36,001 nucleotides of DNA from CAYVFC01 sp964450715 (GTDB taxonomy: Bacteria > Myxococcota_A > Polyangia > Polyangiales > JAFGIB01), in the NCBI GenBank assembly GCA_964450715.1, contig CAYVFC010000081.1, positions 1 through 36,001 of the forward strand, given 5' to 3'. Made by a program: the position numbers and the translations under genes. Below are positions 13,434-21,210 of the stretch, one piece after another; within the stretch, counting starts at the first letter, position 1; each line of letters opens with the position of its first letter. The notes under the pieces were generated by a model. That model was not told where the DNA came from. It worked only from the letters and a program-made list of their open reading frames with translations, and ran no database searches.

Positions 13434-13760
13434 TCATTCGGACTCCGGCTCGCCCTGCTCCGACTCGCCCTGCTCCCAGGCCTGCTCGATATCCTGCGGC
13501 TCGCCCTTTCGCCACTCCTCCAGCAGCTCCCGGGCGCGCTCCAGGTCTTGCTCCCGTACCCGGATGCTCCCCCAGGGCTTGTTCTGATCGGATACGCCCG
13601 GGATGGCCGTATCCTGATTGACCACGACGATACAATCGATGTCCTGCGAATGAAGAAAGGACTCGATACCTCGAGCCTCTGACTGGTACCCGACAGAACA
13701 CAGCTCGGCGGTCACATCGTTGGTCACGTCGTTGGTCACGTCGTCGGTCGCGTCGTCCAT
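13434..13760 (-). CDS. DUF2007-domain protein
   Basis: A 108-aa cytoplasmic protein. The ATG at 13760 is chosen because AAAGGAG lies 6 nt upstream; a GTG at 13793 would be 11 codons earlier with no such site. The N-terminus has a repeated acidic stretch DDVTNDVTNDVT encoded by a short DNA direct repeat. The middle matches DUF2007, a small alpha/beta domain annotated as a putative signal-transducing protein: LCSVGYQSEARGIESFLHSQ, then the IRVREQDLERARELLEEW helix. The tail is rich in Glu, Gln and Ser. The function of this domain is unknown. It follows the DUF302 gene in the same direction with about 100 bp between them. Confidence 0.75.
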   Translation of the reverse strand: MDDATDDVTNDVTNDVTAELCSVGYQSEARGIESFLHSQDIDCIVVVNQDTAIPGVSDQNKPWGSIRVREQDLERARELLEEWRKGEPQDIEQAWEQGESEQGEPESE

Positions 13761-13861
13761 CCGGGGCTCCTTTCCGGTCTGCGGTGCAGGCACCCATTGT
13801 ACTATGAAACCGCTCGGTACCTGCCCGGGAAAATCCAGAGCGGAACCCTCGCCACCGCTCC

Positions 13862-14260
13862 CTACACCGCCTCGACCGCGCGCCGCAGCTTGCCGTCGAC
13901 CTCGTCGGCGATGCTCTCAAGCTGGGGGTTGTTTACCACCTTGAACATCTCGGCTGGCTTGACGGCGGACACGGTGACCGTGCCGTCGTCTTCCTCGAAC
14001 ACCACCACGTTACAGGGAAGCAGCAATCCGATGAGAAGCTCTCCGCTCAGCGCCCGGTGCGCCAGCGCCGGATTGCAGGCGCCCAGGATCCGGTAGTTGC
14101 GAAACTCCACCTGGAGCTTCTTTTTCAAGGTGGACTTGACGTCGATCTCGGTCAGCACCCCGAATCCTTCGCTCTTCAGCGCGGCGGCGACCCTCTGTAG
14201 GGCCTGGTCGAAATCGACCTGACCCAGGTTTCTCGTTATCCCGTAGCTGGCTCCGGTCAT
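13862..14260 (-). CDS. DUF302-family protein
   Basis: A 132-aa protein of the DUF302 family. Characteristic segments are GFGVLTEIDVKSTLKKKL, YRILGACNPALAHRAL and IGLLLPCNVVVFEEDDG, including the two conserved cysteines in GACNP and LPCNV. DUF302 is a small alpha/beta fold found alone or fused to thioredoxin- or metal-related domains; its biochemical role is not firmly known. No signal peptide is visible, so it is probably cytoplasmic. The ATG at 14260 is well supported by GAGGAGG just upstream. It is divergent from the nucleotidyltransferase gene, with about 200 bp between the two starts. Confidence 0.88.
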   Translation of the reverse strand: MTGASYGITRNLGQVDFDQALQRVAAALKSEGFGVLTEIDVKSTLKKKLQVEFRNYRILGACNPALAHRALSGELLIGLLLPCNVVVFEEDDGTVTVSAVKPAEMFKVVNNPQLESIADEVDGKLRRAVEAV

Positions 14261-14396
14261 GGCGACCTCCTCTAGCGGCGGCTTATATCGTCACGATTAA
14301 CCACGAATGGCGTCGAGGCAACCGGGGATCACGCCTGTCCGTCGGAAATAGTGTGCCCGCAGCGCTCGAACCATGCCTTTCTGCCGCCGCTTCTTT

Positions 14397-14414
14397 CCTG
14401 TTATCCTTGACAGG
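14397..14414 (+). promoter_or_regulatory. TTGACA box within a CCTGT...ACAGG inverted repeat
   Basis: A perfect TTGACA at 14407-14412 lies inside the inverted repeat CCTGT (14397-14401) / ACAGG (14410-14414), about 45 bp upstream of the nucleotidyltransferase start. No good -10 box is found 16-18 bp downstream, so the promoter is only possible. The overlap of a -35 box and a dyad would suit autoregulation. Confidence 0.25.
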
Positions 14415-14459
14415 TAACGGATTCGTCGGTGTCGAGGTGACAATCGGGACGGTTAACAA

Positions 14460-14921
14460 GTGCTAGATCTATACGATGAATTCCGATCGCTCACGGCAGC
14501 CATCGCCATGGCTGGAATCGACTATGCCCTGTGCGGCGGCCTGGCGATGGCCGTTCACTCGATTCCACGTGCAACTGTAGACATCGATCTGATGATCGAT
14601 CCGGAATCGCTCGCCGCCGTAAAAGCCGTGGCCGGAAATCTCGGTTTCACCGTCGAGGCGAATCCGATGGCGTTCGCCGACGGAACGATTCAGATAAGAA
14701 GATTGACCAAGCTCGATCCGGATTCGGACGATCTTCTCATGCTCGATCTGTTGCTGGTTACACCGGCTATCCGCGGAGTATGGGAAACCCGTAAGCGCCT
14801 CGAATGGGGCGGCGGTGAGCTATCGGTCGTGTCCAGAGAGGGCCTTATCGAGCTCAAGTCGATCAGGGGCGGTGCAGTCGACCTGGAAGACATCGCGAAG
14901 CTGAAAGGCGAGGAGCCATGA
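14460..14921 (+). CDS. AbiEii/DUF6036-like nucleotidyltransferase-fold protein
   Basis: A 153-aa protein with the start of a nucleotidyltransferase fold. CGGLAMAVHSIPRATVDIDL contains the GG turn (residues 26-27) and the two metal-binding Asp, D41 and D43. The later VSREGLIELKSI and DLEDIAKLKG segments match the C-terminal part of AbiEii-like and DUF6036 proteins. Members of this broad group act as toxins that modify tRNA ends or proteins, or as their partners. The start is GTG 14460 with only a weak ribosome-binding site. The stop overlaps the next ATG as ATGA, so the two genes are translationally coupled. GC and codon use look somewhat more relaxed than in the housekeeping genes, in keeping with an accessory module. 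The substrate is unknown. Confidence 0.72.
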   Translation: MLDLYDEFRSLTAAIAMAGIDYALCGGLAMAVHSIPRATVDIDLMIDPESLAAVKAVAGNLGFTVEANPMAFADGTIQIRRLTKLDPDSDDLLMLDLLLVTPAIRGVWETRKRLEWGGGELSVVSREGLIELKSIRGGAVDLEDIAKLKGEEP

Positions 14922-15118
14922 GGGTCGACATGTCCGCCGGCGCGATCGACAGGCGGTTGCGGCGAGTAGCCCAACTCCGTCGTCTATGCCTTTCCCTGGC
15001 CGCGGCCGGTGCGCGCGCTGAACCGGTTCCCGGTCGTCCCCCCCGCGGTAGCGAGAGGGCCGCCGCCGGCGATAGCGGGCGGTTGCAGAGCGATCGCATC
15101 GGAAAGGAATCGGAGTAG
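14918..15118 (+). CDS. Small partner protein of the nucleotidyltransferase
   Basis: A 66-aa frame that begins in the ATGA overlap with the nucleotidyltransferase gene. The first half looks like a real amphipathic helix: MSAGAIDRRLRRVAQLRRLC. The second half is a low-complexity Arg/Gly/Pro/Ser stretch that may be disordered. Overlap, coupling and the helical start suggest a small partner, perhaps an antitoxin or regulator. I do not recognise the family, and a short chance frame cannot be excluded. Confidence 0.5.
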   Translation: MRVDMSAGAIDRRLRRVAQLRRLCLSLAAAGARAEPVPGRPPRGSERAAAGDSGRLQSDRIGKESE

Positions 15119-15157
15119 CTCGCCGTAACGGGAGCTGGCTACCCCGTCCCTGCCCGT

Positions 15158-16060
<903 letters not shown>

Positions 16061-16202
16061 CTGGACCTGCCGCTGCTTTCGATCGTATAGGCGATCACCA
16101 AAAATTAGCGTGAAATCGCCGTTTGGCAAAGACTTGCCGAATACGGGGCTCGGGAAACGCCACCGGCAAAGGGATGATCCGACCCTCTGCGGGGCTCATC
16201 TC

Positions 16203-17048
16203 CTATGGGCGAAGCGCATCGACCAGATCGGACCCCTGTCGAATCGAGCTCAGAAACAGATCGCCCTGAAACGAGAGAAGCGCCGAAAGCGCGAGCAGAG
16301 CCGCGCCCAGAGCCAGCGCCGCCCGCAGCGGCATGGCCGCAAAGAAGAGGGGTATTTGCGGCGCGGCCCGACCCAAAAGCCCCAGACCGAGCTCGCTCAG
16401 AACCAAGGTGGCGGCCACCGGTGCGGAAAAAGCGGCCGAAAACGCCATGGCGCTGCCCAGCAGCTCGACACTGCCCAGAGCGGTCTGGTAGAGGCCGGCC
16501 GCGGCCAGGGCCGAGCCCACGGGTACGCGGACGAGCGTTGCGGCGAACGCGTCGATGGCCACCCGGTGGCCACCCAGCGAAAAGAAGAGTGCGAGCCCGG
16601 TCATCAGATACAGCGAGCCGATCGGGCTCGAGTGCTCGCCCTGGGCCAGGGCCTGGTAGAGAACCGATCCGCGCCAGAGATCGGTGAGCTCCCCCGCCCA
16701 CCTGAGGGCGAAGAAGGGCAGCGCCACGGCGATCGCGAACACCGTGCCCACCAGAAGCTCCCGAGCGCCGCAGAGGAACAAGCCGAGGAGCTCTTCGGGA
16801 AAAAGCGCGGGGCCGGCCACGACCGAGGGCGCCAGGGCCAGCGCCAGCACCGCGGCCACCGCGAGCCTGAGAAGGTTGGTCGCGGTGCCGCCGCCGAGCG
16901 GGGTCGACAGGACGGCCAGCGGAAGCAGCCGTAACGCGATCAGAAGCGTGGCGGCCAGCCAGCGCCCTGCCTCGATATCGGTGCCAAGACCCTGCAGCAA
17001 CCCGTGCAGCGCGGCGGTCAACGGATCAGCTCGGGGATCGATTCCCAT
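16203..17048 (-). CDS. FliR/SctT-family export apparatus protein
   Basis: A polytopic inner-membrane protein of the FliR (flagellar) / SctT (type III secretion) family, part of the export gate built from FliP, FliQ and FliR. It has about six hydrophobic segments, including WLAATLLIALRLLPLAVLST near the start and the conserved IDAFAATLVRVPVG stretch. Length is 281 aa from the ATG at 17048, against about 260 in FliR. Other possible starts are ATG 17087, which overlaps fliQ by 70 bp, and a TTG at 17021 overlapping the fliQ stop as TTGA. All imply close coupling to fliQ. It is more Ala/Leu-rich and diverged than flagellar FliR, so a non-flagellar system is possible. No FliP, FlhA or FlhB homologue is in the window. 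Confidence 0.85.
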   Translation of the reverse strand: MGIDPRADPLTAALHGLLQGLGTDIEAGRWLAATLLIALRLLPLAVLSTPLGGGTATNLLRLAVAAVLALALAPSVVAGPALFPEELLGLFLCGARELLVGTVFAIAVALPFFALRWAGELTDLWRGSVLYQALAQGEHSSPIGSLYLMTGLALFFSLGGHRVAIDAFAATLVRVPVGSALAAAGLYQTALGSVELLGSAMAFSAAFSAPVAATLVLSELGLGLLGRAAPQIPLFFAAMPLRAALALGAALLALSALLSFQGDLFLSSIRQGSDLVDALRP

Positions 17049-17287
17049 AACCCGGAGGTGAAGCGAATCAGCTCCGAGCCCATCCATTCGCCTCCCAGCG
17101 CGAGCACCAGCGCCACCGCGATCAACCTGGGAACAAAGGAGATGGTGTGCTCCTGTACCTGTGTCACGGCCTGCAGCAGCCCGATCAGCGTTCCGGCGAC
17201 CAGGCTGGCGATCAGCACGGGCGCCGAGACCACAAGCGCGAGCCAGAGCGTTTCCGAGGCCAGGCGGGTGATCTCCGCGGGATCCAC
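17018..17287 (-). CDS. FliQ/SctS-family export apparatus protein
   Basis: An 89-aa protein with two membrane helices, the size and shape of FliQ/SctS. The family pattern is clear: an N-terminal helix TLWLALVVSAPVLIASLVAG, then LIGLLQAVTQVQEHTISFVP, then a second helix LIAVALVLALGG. The QEHTISFVPRLIAV segment corresponds to the conserved Q.QE.TL.F.PK loop of FliQ. The start is GTG 17287. It overlaps or abuts fliR, as usual, but no fliP lies upstream; the preceding gene on this strand is the GltJ-like protein 115 bp away. It serves as a subunit of a substrate-export gate in the inner membrane. Confidence 0.9.
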   Translation of the reverse strand: MDPAEITRLASETLWLALVVSAPVLIASLVAGTLIGLLQAVTQVQEHTISFVPRLIAVALVLALGGEWMGSELIRFTSGLWESIPELIR

Positions 17288-17402
17288 CCCGCCAGGCTAC
17301 TGGCTGCTGTTACCGGCCGCAAGCCCGTACGGCGCACTGGCATTTCGACAGAGGGAAGAGATCTCTCGCTGCGTTGGAGACGACAGGAAAAGCCGACCCG
17401 GG

Positions 17403-18788
17403 TCAGGCACCGGGTTGAAACACCACCGGGAAGGTGGTGCGGGTGACCTCACCGGCTGCCGGAAAGCTCCACATGCGAATGGTGCGCTCGATACAGGTGC
17501 CCATGTTGCCGAGCGGTCGCCCCTTGGTCCTCACGGAGGTGACCTTGCCGGATAGCCCCACGTTGATCTCGACATCCAGACGGATGGTCTCATCGGAAGG
17601 GTTGGCGCGCAGCGCCGCCTCGTAACAGCGCTGCAGCTCTCGCTTGCCCCGGCTGACCACCTTGGACAGTTGCTTCGCGGTCAAGCCGCCACCCGACGCT
17701 CCGCTCCGGTTGCTTCCGGCGCCGTCGCGTTGCTTCAGGGTAGTGGCGCCCAGCCCTCCGCCCATGCGCGCCAACATCTCCCTCTCCGCCTCCGACAACT
17801 GCTTGCCCGACCCGTTCGTCGGTTTCTTCTCGGTCTTTCGGGTCGCGGAGCCCTTGCTCCTGCTCTCGATACTTCCGCCGCTCTTATGCTCGGCCTCGCC
17901 GTCTATGTCCTGCAGGTCGAGCGCGACCACGCCGTTCGACTCCTGCTCGACCGCCGGGGCTGGCTCGGAGGCCTTCTCGATGGTGATCTGCTTGGTCACC
18001 GGCTGCGGGCTCAGGTACCGAACACCCACCCAGGCGCCGCCCAGGATGAGAAAGGCCCCGGCGCCGACGGCGGCGAACAGCGGCCCGGCCATCTGCCACA
18101 TCTGGCTGGTCATGGTCGGCGGCCGCGCCTCGCTGGCCCGGGCCAGGGGCGACACGGCCATGCCCTGGGACCCGTCGGGCGGAGGGGCCGGCGGCAACTG
18201 GAAGTCCTCGAAGGGGCGCTCGGCCACCATGCGGCCGCCTATGGGAGCGGCGCTGTAGCGCGCACCCGGCCGAACCGGCTCGGCCGGCCTGGCCTGCCCC
18301 TGGTGGTCGGCGTATCTGGGGTCGTACATGGCCGCGGCGCTGGGGGCCGGCGGCGGGGCGAACAGCATGGCCAGCTCGGGTATCTGGCGAGCCGGCATCC
18401 AGTCGTCCAGCCCCTCGCGCCAGGCCAGCGAATCGGCATTGACCGCGCCGAGCTCTATCTTGCGGACCAGCTCCGACCGGTTCATGGGACCGACGGGGAT
18501 ATCGTTGATGGCCACGTGCCACTGCTCCAGGACAGGAGCGGTCCGGCGCGCGGAGGGCCGCTGCTCGAGCTGCCTGCGAAAATCCTGAGCCAGCACCGAT
18601 GCCGCGGCCAGGGCCGGCGCGGCGGCCGCGCGCCTGCTGCCAGCTGCCGGGTGGCTGGAAGCGCGGGGCTTGCCCTGGATGATGATCTCCTTGCCGCACT
18701 CGCGGCAGGTCATGCGCAAGGTTCGCCCCTCGACCTTCTCGTCGGCGATCTGGTACTTGGCCTTACAGTTGCCGCAGAGGAATTTCAT
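17403..18788 (-). CDS. GltJ/AgmX-like zinc-ribbon, GYF and TonB-C domain membrane protein
   Basis: A 461-aa protein with the architecture of myxobacterial AgmX/GltJ. An N-terminal MJ0042-type zinc ribbon has C5, C8, C28 and C31. A GYF_2 domain spans about residues 89-140 (QWHVAINDIPVGPMNRSELV, then LAWREGLDDWMPARQIPELA). A proline-rich stretch and one membrane helix (about 236-258) follow. The periplasmic part ends in an AgmX/PglI-type TonB-like C-terminal domain (about 365-458) with RCYEAALRANPS and WSFPAAGEVTRTTFPVV. In Myxococcus the homologue belongs to the gliding-motility machinery, linking cytoplasmic regulators to the envelope; paralogues with other roles are common. It is shorter than GltJ. 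Its neighbours are a small lipoprotein 12 bp upstream and fliQ-fliR downstream. The gliding role is not established here. Confidence 0.85.
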   Translation of the reverse strand: MKFLCGNCKAKYQIADEKVEGRTLRMTCRECGKEIIIQGKPRASSHPAAGSRRAAAAPALAAASVLAQDFRRQLEQRPSARRTAPVLEQWHVAINDIPVGPMNRSELVRKIELGAVNADSLAWREGLDDWMPARQIPELAMLFAPPPAPSAAAMYDPRYADHQGQARPAEPVRPGARYSAAPIGGRMVAERPFEDFQLPPAPPPDGSQGMAVSPLARASEARPPTMTSQMWQMAGPLFAAVGAGAFLILGGAWVGVRYLSPQPVTKQITIEKASEPAPAVEQESNGVVALDLQDIDGEAEHKSGGSIESRSKGSATRKTEKKPTNGSGKQLSEAEREMLARMGGGLGATTLKQRDGAGSNRSGASGGGLTAKQLSKVVSRGKRELQRCYEAALRANPSDETIRLDVEINVGLSGKVTSVRTKGRPLGNMGTCIERTIRMWSFPAAGEVTRTTFPVVFQPGA

Positions 18789-18800
18789 CGCGCAGCCTGA

Positions 18801-19292
18801 CTACATCCCCGACAGGATCTTGTATCCGTCGCTCTCCCTGCGCACCACCAGGCGGTGCGGCTCCAGGCGACGGCGCCACTGCGGCCCCTCTGGTGTGTTG
18901 ACGCGGAACCAGCCCGTGTACAGCACGTCGACCAGCGCGCGATTGTCCACATAGGTGACGCTGCGGTAGCTGATCTGGTAACGCGCGGCCATCACCTCCT
19001 CGCGCAGGCGCACCAGCCCCTCCCGGAGCGCTTCGTAGTCGATATCGTCTTCCCCGCGAGGCGTGCCCATGTCGTCGAAGTAGTCCTGCGAGGCCAGCGC
19101 GAGCAGCATCCCCATGTCGCGCGTCTCCACCGCCTTGCGATACTTCTCGACGAACTCGAGCACCTCCCGGTTCTCCCGGGTATCCTCTACGTGGGTATTC
19201 GGTATGGTGGAGTGCGCGCAGCCTGCGAGCAGCGACAGTACTAGACAGGCGAACGCGATAGGCGAATGGGGGGTGGTACGGGGATTCAGCAT
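18801..19292 (-). CDS. Small lipoprotein with NTF2-like domain
   Basis: A 163-aa lipoprotein with leader MLNPRTTPHSPIAFACLVLS and lipobox LLAGC25. The mature part fits a SnoaL/NTF2-like fold: an N-terminal helical pair (VLEFVEKYRKAVETRDMGML, then the LALASQDYFDDMG turn) followed by beta strands ending in a WRRRLEPHRLVVRRESDGYK hairpin. Such domains bind small ligands or protein partners. It ends 12 bp before the GltJ-like gene on the same strand, so it is probably an outer-membrane partner made from the same mRNA. No ribosome-binding site is obvious before the ATG. The function is unknown. Confidence 0.75.
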   Translation of the reverse strand: MLNPRTTPHSPIAFACLVLSLLAGCAHSTIPNTHVEDTRENREVLEFVEKYRKAVETRDMGMLLALASQDYFDDMGTPRGEDDIDYEALREGLVRLREEVMAARYQISYRSVTYVDNRALVDVLYTGWFRVNTPEGPQWRRRLEPHRLVVRRESDGYKILSGM

Positions 19293-19347
19293 GGCGGCCC
19301 GAGAAGTCTACCCACGCGGAGGCTAAAGGTCGAGCAACAAGCGGACG

Positions 19348-20706
19348 CTACGCTATCCCGTAGTCCTTCACCTTGTACAGCAGCGCCCGGTGACTGATCT
19401 CGAGCAACTTGGCGGCGGCGGTGCGGTTGCCGCCGGTCTTCTCCAGCGCTCGCCGGATCAGGTTTTCCTCGATCACGCGAACCGCTTTCTTGATGGAGAG
19501 ATCCCCGCTCGCCAGCACCATGGCTACCGGATTGACCGGCTCGCGCAGCCGCTCGGGAAGATCCTCGGCCGCGATCACGTCATCCTCGGCCAGCACCACT
19601 GCCCGCTCGACCAGGTTCTCCAGCTCGCGCACGTTGCCGGGCCAGCTGTGGTTGAGCAGCAGCCTGAGCGCCTTGGGGTCGATCCCGCGGATCTCGGTGC
19701 CCAGCCTCTGGTTATTCCGCTCCACGAAGTGGTCGACCAGCAACGGGATATCCTCCAACCGGTCGCGCAACGGTGGAATAGAGATCTGCAGCACGTTGAG
19801 CCGGTAGTAGAGATCCTCGCGAAACGCGCCCTGCTCCACCTCCTTGCCCAGGTCGCGGATAGTGGCCGCGATCACCCGCACGTCGACCTCGACGTCTTTG
19901 CTGTCGCCCAGGGGGCGCACCTGGCCCTCCTGTAGCGCCCGCAGCAGCTTGACCTGGAGCTTGGGCGGAAGCTCGCCCACCTCGTCCAGGAAGAGCGTTC
20001 CCTCGTGCGCTTCCTGAAAGATGCCCTGCTTGTCCGCGTGCGCGTCGGTGAAGGCCCCCCGCTTGTGGCCGAACAGCTCGCTCTCCATCAGCGATTCGGG
20101 GATGGCGCCGCAGTTGATGGCCACGAAGGGCTTGGCCGAGCGCGGGCTGTGCAGGTGCACCGCGCGCGCCACCAGCTCCTTGCCGCTACCGCTCTCGCCG
20201 TGGATCAAGACGGTCGTCCGGTAGGCAGCGACCTTTTCCACCGTGCGGAAGACCTGCTGCATGGCCAGGCTCTTGCCCAGCAGGTCGTCGAATGAGTAGC
20301 GCTGGCGCGCTTCGGCTCTGAGCGCTCGATTCTCCCTTTTGAGCCGCTCGTGCTCCTCGGCCTTCCGGAGCAGGAACAGCACCTCGTCCCGCTTGAACGG
20401 CTTGGCCAGGTAGTCGTACGCGCCGGCCCGGATGGCCTCGAGCGCCAGCTCTACCGAGCCGTAGGCGCTCATCACGATTACCACCGCCTGCGAGGAGCGC
20501 TGTTTGACCTCGGCGCAGAACTCGATGCCGCTCATTCCGGGCATCCTCACGTCCGCCAGCACGAAGTCGGGGCCGAAATCCTCGAAGATCTCCAGCGCCT
20601 GCTCGGCGCTGGCGGCCAGCTCGACCTTGTAGCCCTGCTTGCGGAGCGAGGTGCCGAGCACCAGGCGGATATTCTCCTCGTCGTCTACGACCAGCACCCT
20701 GCTCAC
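19348..20706 (-). CDS. NtrC-family sigma-54-dependent response regulator
   Basis: A 452-aa transcription activator. The GTG at 20706 gives MSRVLVVDDEEN; GGGAG lies 10 nt and AGAGG 1 nt upstream, and a longer frame from 20784 would add an unlikely leader. The receiver domain has acidic residues D8 and D9, acceptor D52 (LADVRMPG) and the KPF Lys. The AAA+ domain has Walker A GESGSGKE and Walker B GTLFLDE. The sigma-54 contact loop is GAFTDA where the consensus is GAFTGA. A Fis-type helix-turn-helix (GGNRTAAAKLLEISHRALLY) ends the protein. No histidine kinase gene is adjacent, so it is an orphan regulator. Targets are unknown; the lipoprotein-GltJ-like-fliQR-cyclase genes follow on the same strand. 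Confidence 0.96.
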   Translation of the reverse strand: MSRVLVVDDEENIRLVLGTSLRKQGYKVELAASAEQALEIFEDFGPDFVLADVRMPGMSGIEFCAEVKQRSSQAVVIVMSAYGSVELALEAIRAGAYDYLAKPFKRDEVLFLLRKAEEHERLKRENRALRAEARQRYSFDDLLGKSLAMQQVFRTVEKVAAYRTTVLIHGESGSGKELVARAVHLHSPRSAKPFVAINCGAIPESLMESELFGHKRGAFTDAHADKQGIFQEAHEGTLFLDEVGELPPKLQVKLLRALQEGQVRPLGDSKDVEVDVRVIAATIRDLGKEVEQGAFREDLYYRLNVLQISIPPLRDRLEDIPLLVDHFVERNNQRLGTEIRGIDPKALRLLLNHSWPGNVRELENLVERAVVLAEDDVIAAEDLPERLREPVNPVAMVLASGDLSIKKAVRVIEENLIRRALEKTGGNRTAAAKLLEISHRALLYKVKDYGIA

Positions 20707-21210
20707 GCCTCTTCTGCTCCCTTCTGTGAACTTCTTTCCAGTTTCGGCCGCAAGAATTATCACGCTGCCATTACCGGATTGCAAGCCCTGTTACATGATT
20801 GCGGTGCAGGCGCGCCGCACGATCGACAACAAAGTTGTCATAGGCAGACAACTTCGTTGAGAACATCGCCTGCGGTTGGTCCGGGTGGGGGCGTGGATCG
20901 TTGAACGAGCTCGGTATGGCCCAGGCAGGGCTCAAACGGCTCGCTCTCTGGGATCGGCCGAAAAAGATTATCGTTTCCCCTGGCTCGGACCAATCTAACA
21001 AGGGCGGGTCTGGTGCCGATCTTCCGCGGGCTCCCCACCTCGGACATGGCCCAGAACTTGCGATATAAGAAAAGGGACGGATAAAACGTCGGGCGGGTAG
21101 ATGCCTGAAAGGATAAGTGCAAGAATTGATCTTGGAGAGTAGCCTGTAATAATGATATCAAGACCGGGTCAGCAAACCGGCGGGGTCGCCACCTGGTCCA
21201 AGGAGGAAGC
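20707..21210. other. Divergent intergenic region, 504 bp
   Basis: It separates the divergent regulator and vWA lipoprotein genes, so it must hold both promoters. I see no gene or tRNA in it. One clear dyad is listed separately. The right half (about 21050-21160) is AT-richer than the surroundings and contains TATAAG and AATAATGATATCAAG stretches, which may hold the vWA promoter, but no confident -35/-10 or -24/-12 pair could be assigned. Confidence 0.5.
20827..20859. promoter_or_regulatory. 13-bp inverted repeat with 7-nt spacer upstream of the NtrC-type gene
   Basis: CAACAAAGTTGTC (20827-20839) and GACAACTTCGTTG (20847-20859) are reverse complements with one mismatch. There is no T-run on either side, which argues against a terminator. 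It is about 120 bp upstream of the regulator start, a sensible place for an operator or enhancer of an NtrC-type activator. That role is inference. Confidence 0.4.

Noticed and set aside
15119..15157. Possible bidirectional terminator between the small protein and the cyclase
   Set aside because: Only a short ACGGG/CCCGT pairing and no T-run; too weak to call.
20707..20800. Possible sigma-54 promoter (TGGCA...TTGC) upstream of the NtrC-type gene
   Set aside because: The distance between the GG and GC elements is 6 bp too long for a -24/-12 promoter.
21150..21200. Sequence with AGCAAACC and GGTCGCCACC before the vWA gene, recalling a c-di-GMP (GEMM) riboswitch
   Set aside because: The required order of conserved loops and the GACGCAAAGCC segment are absent, so no riboswitch is called.
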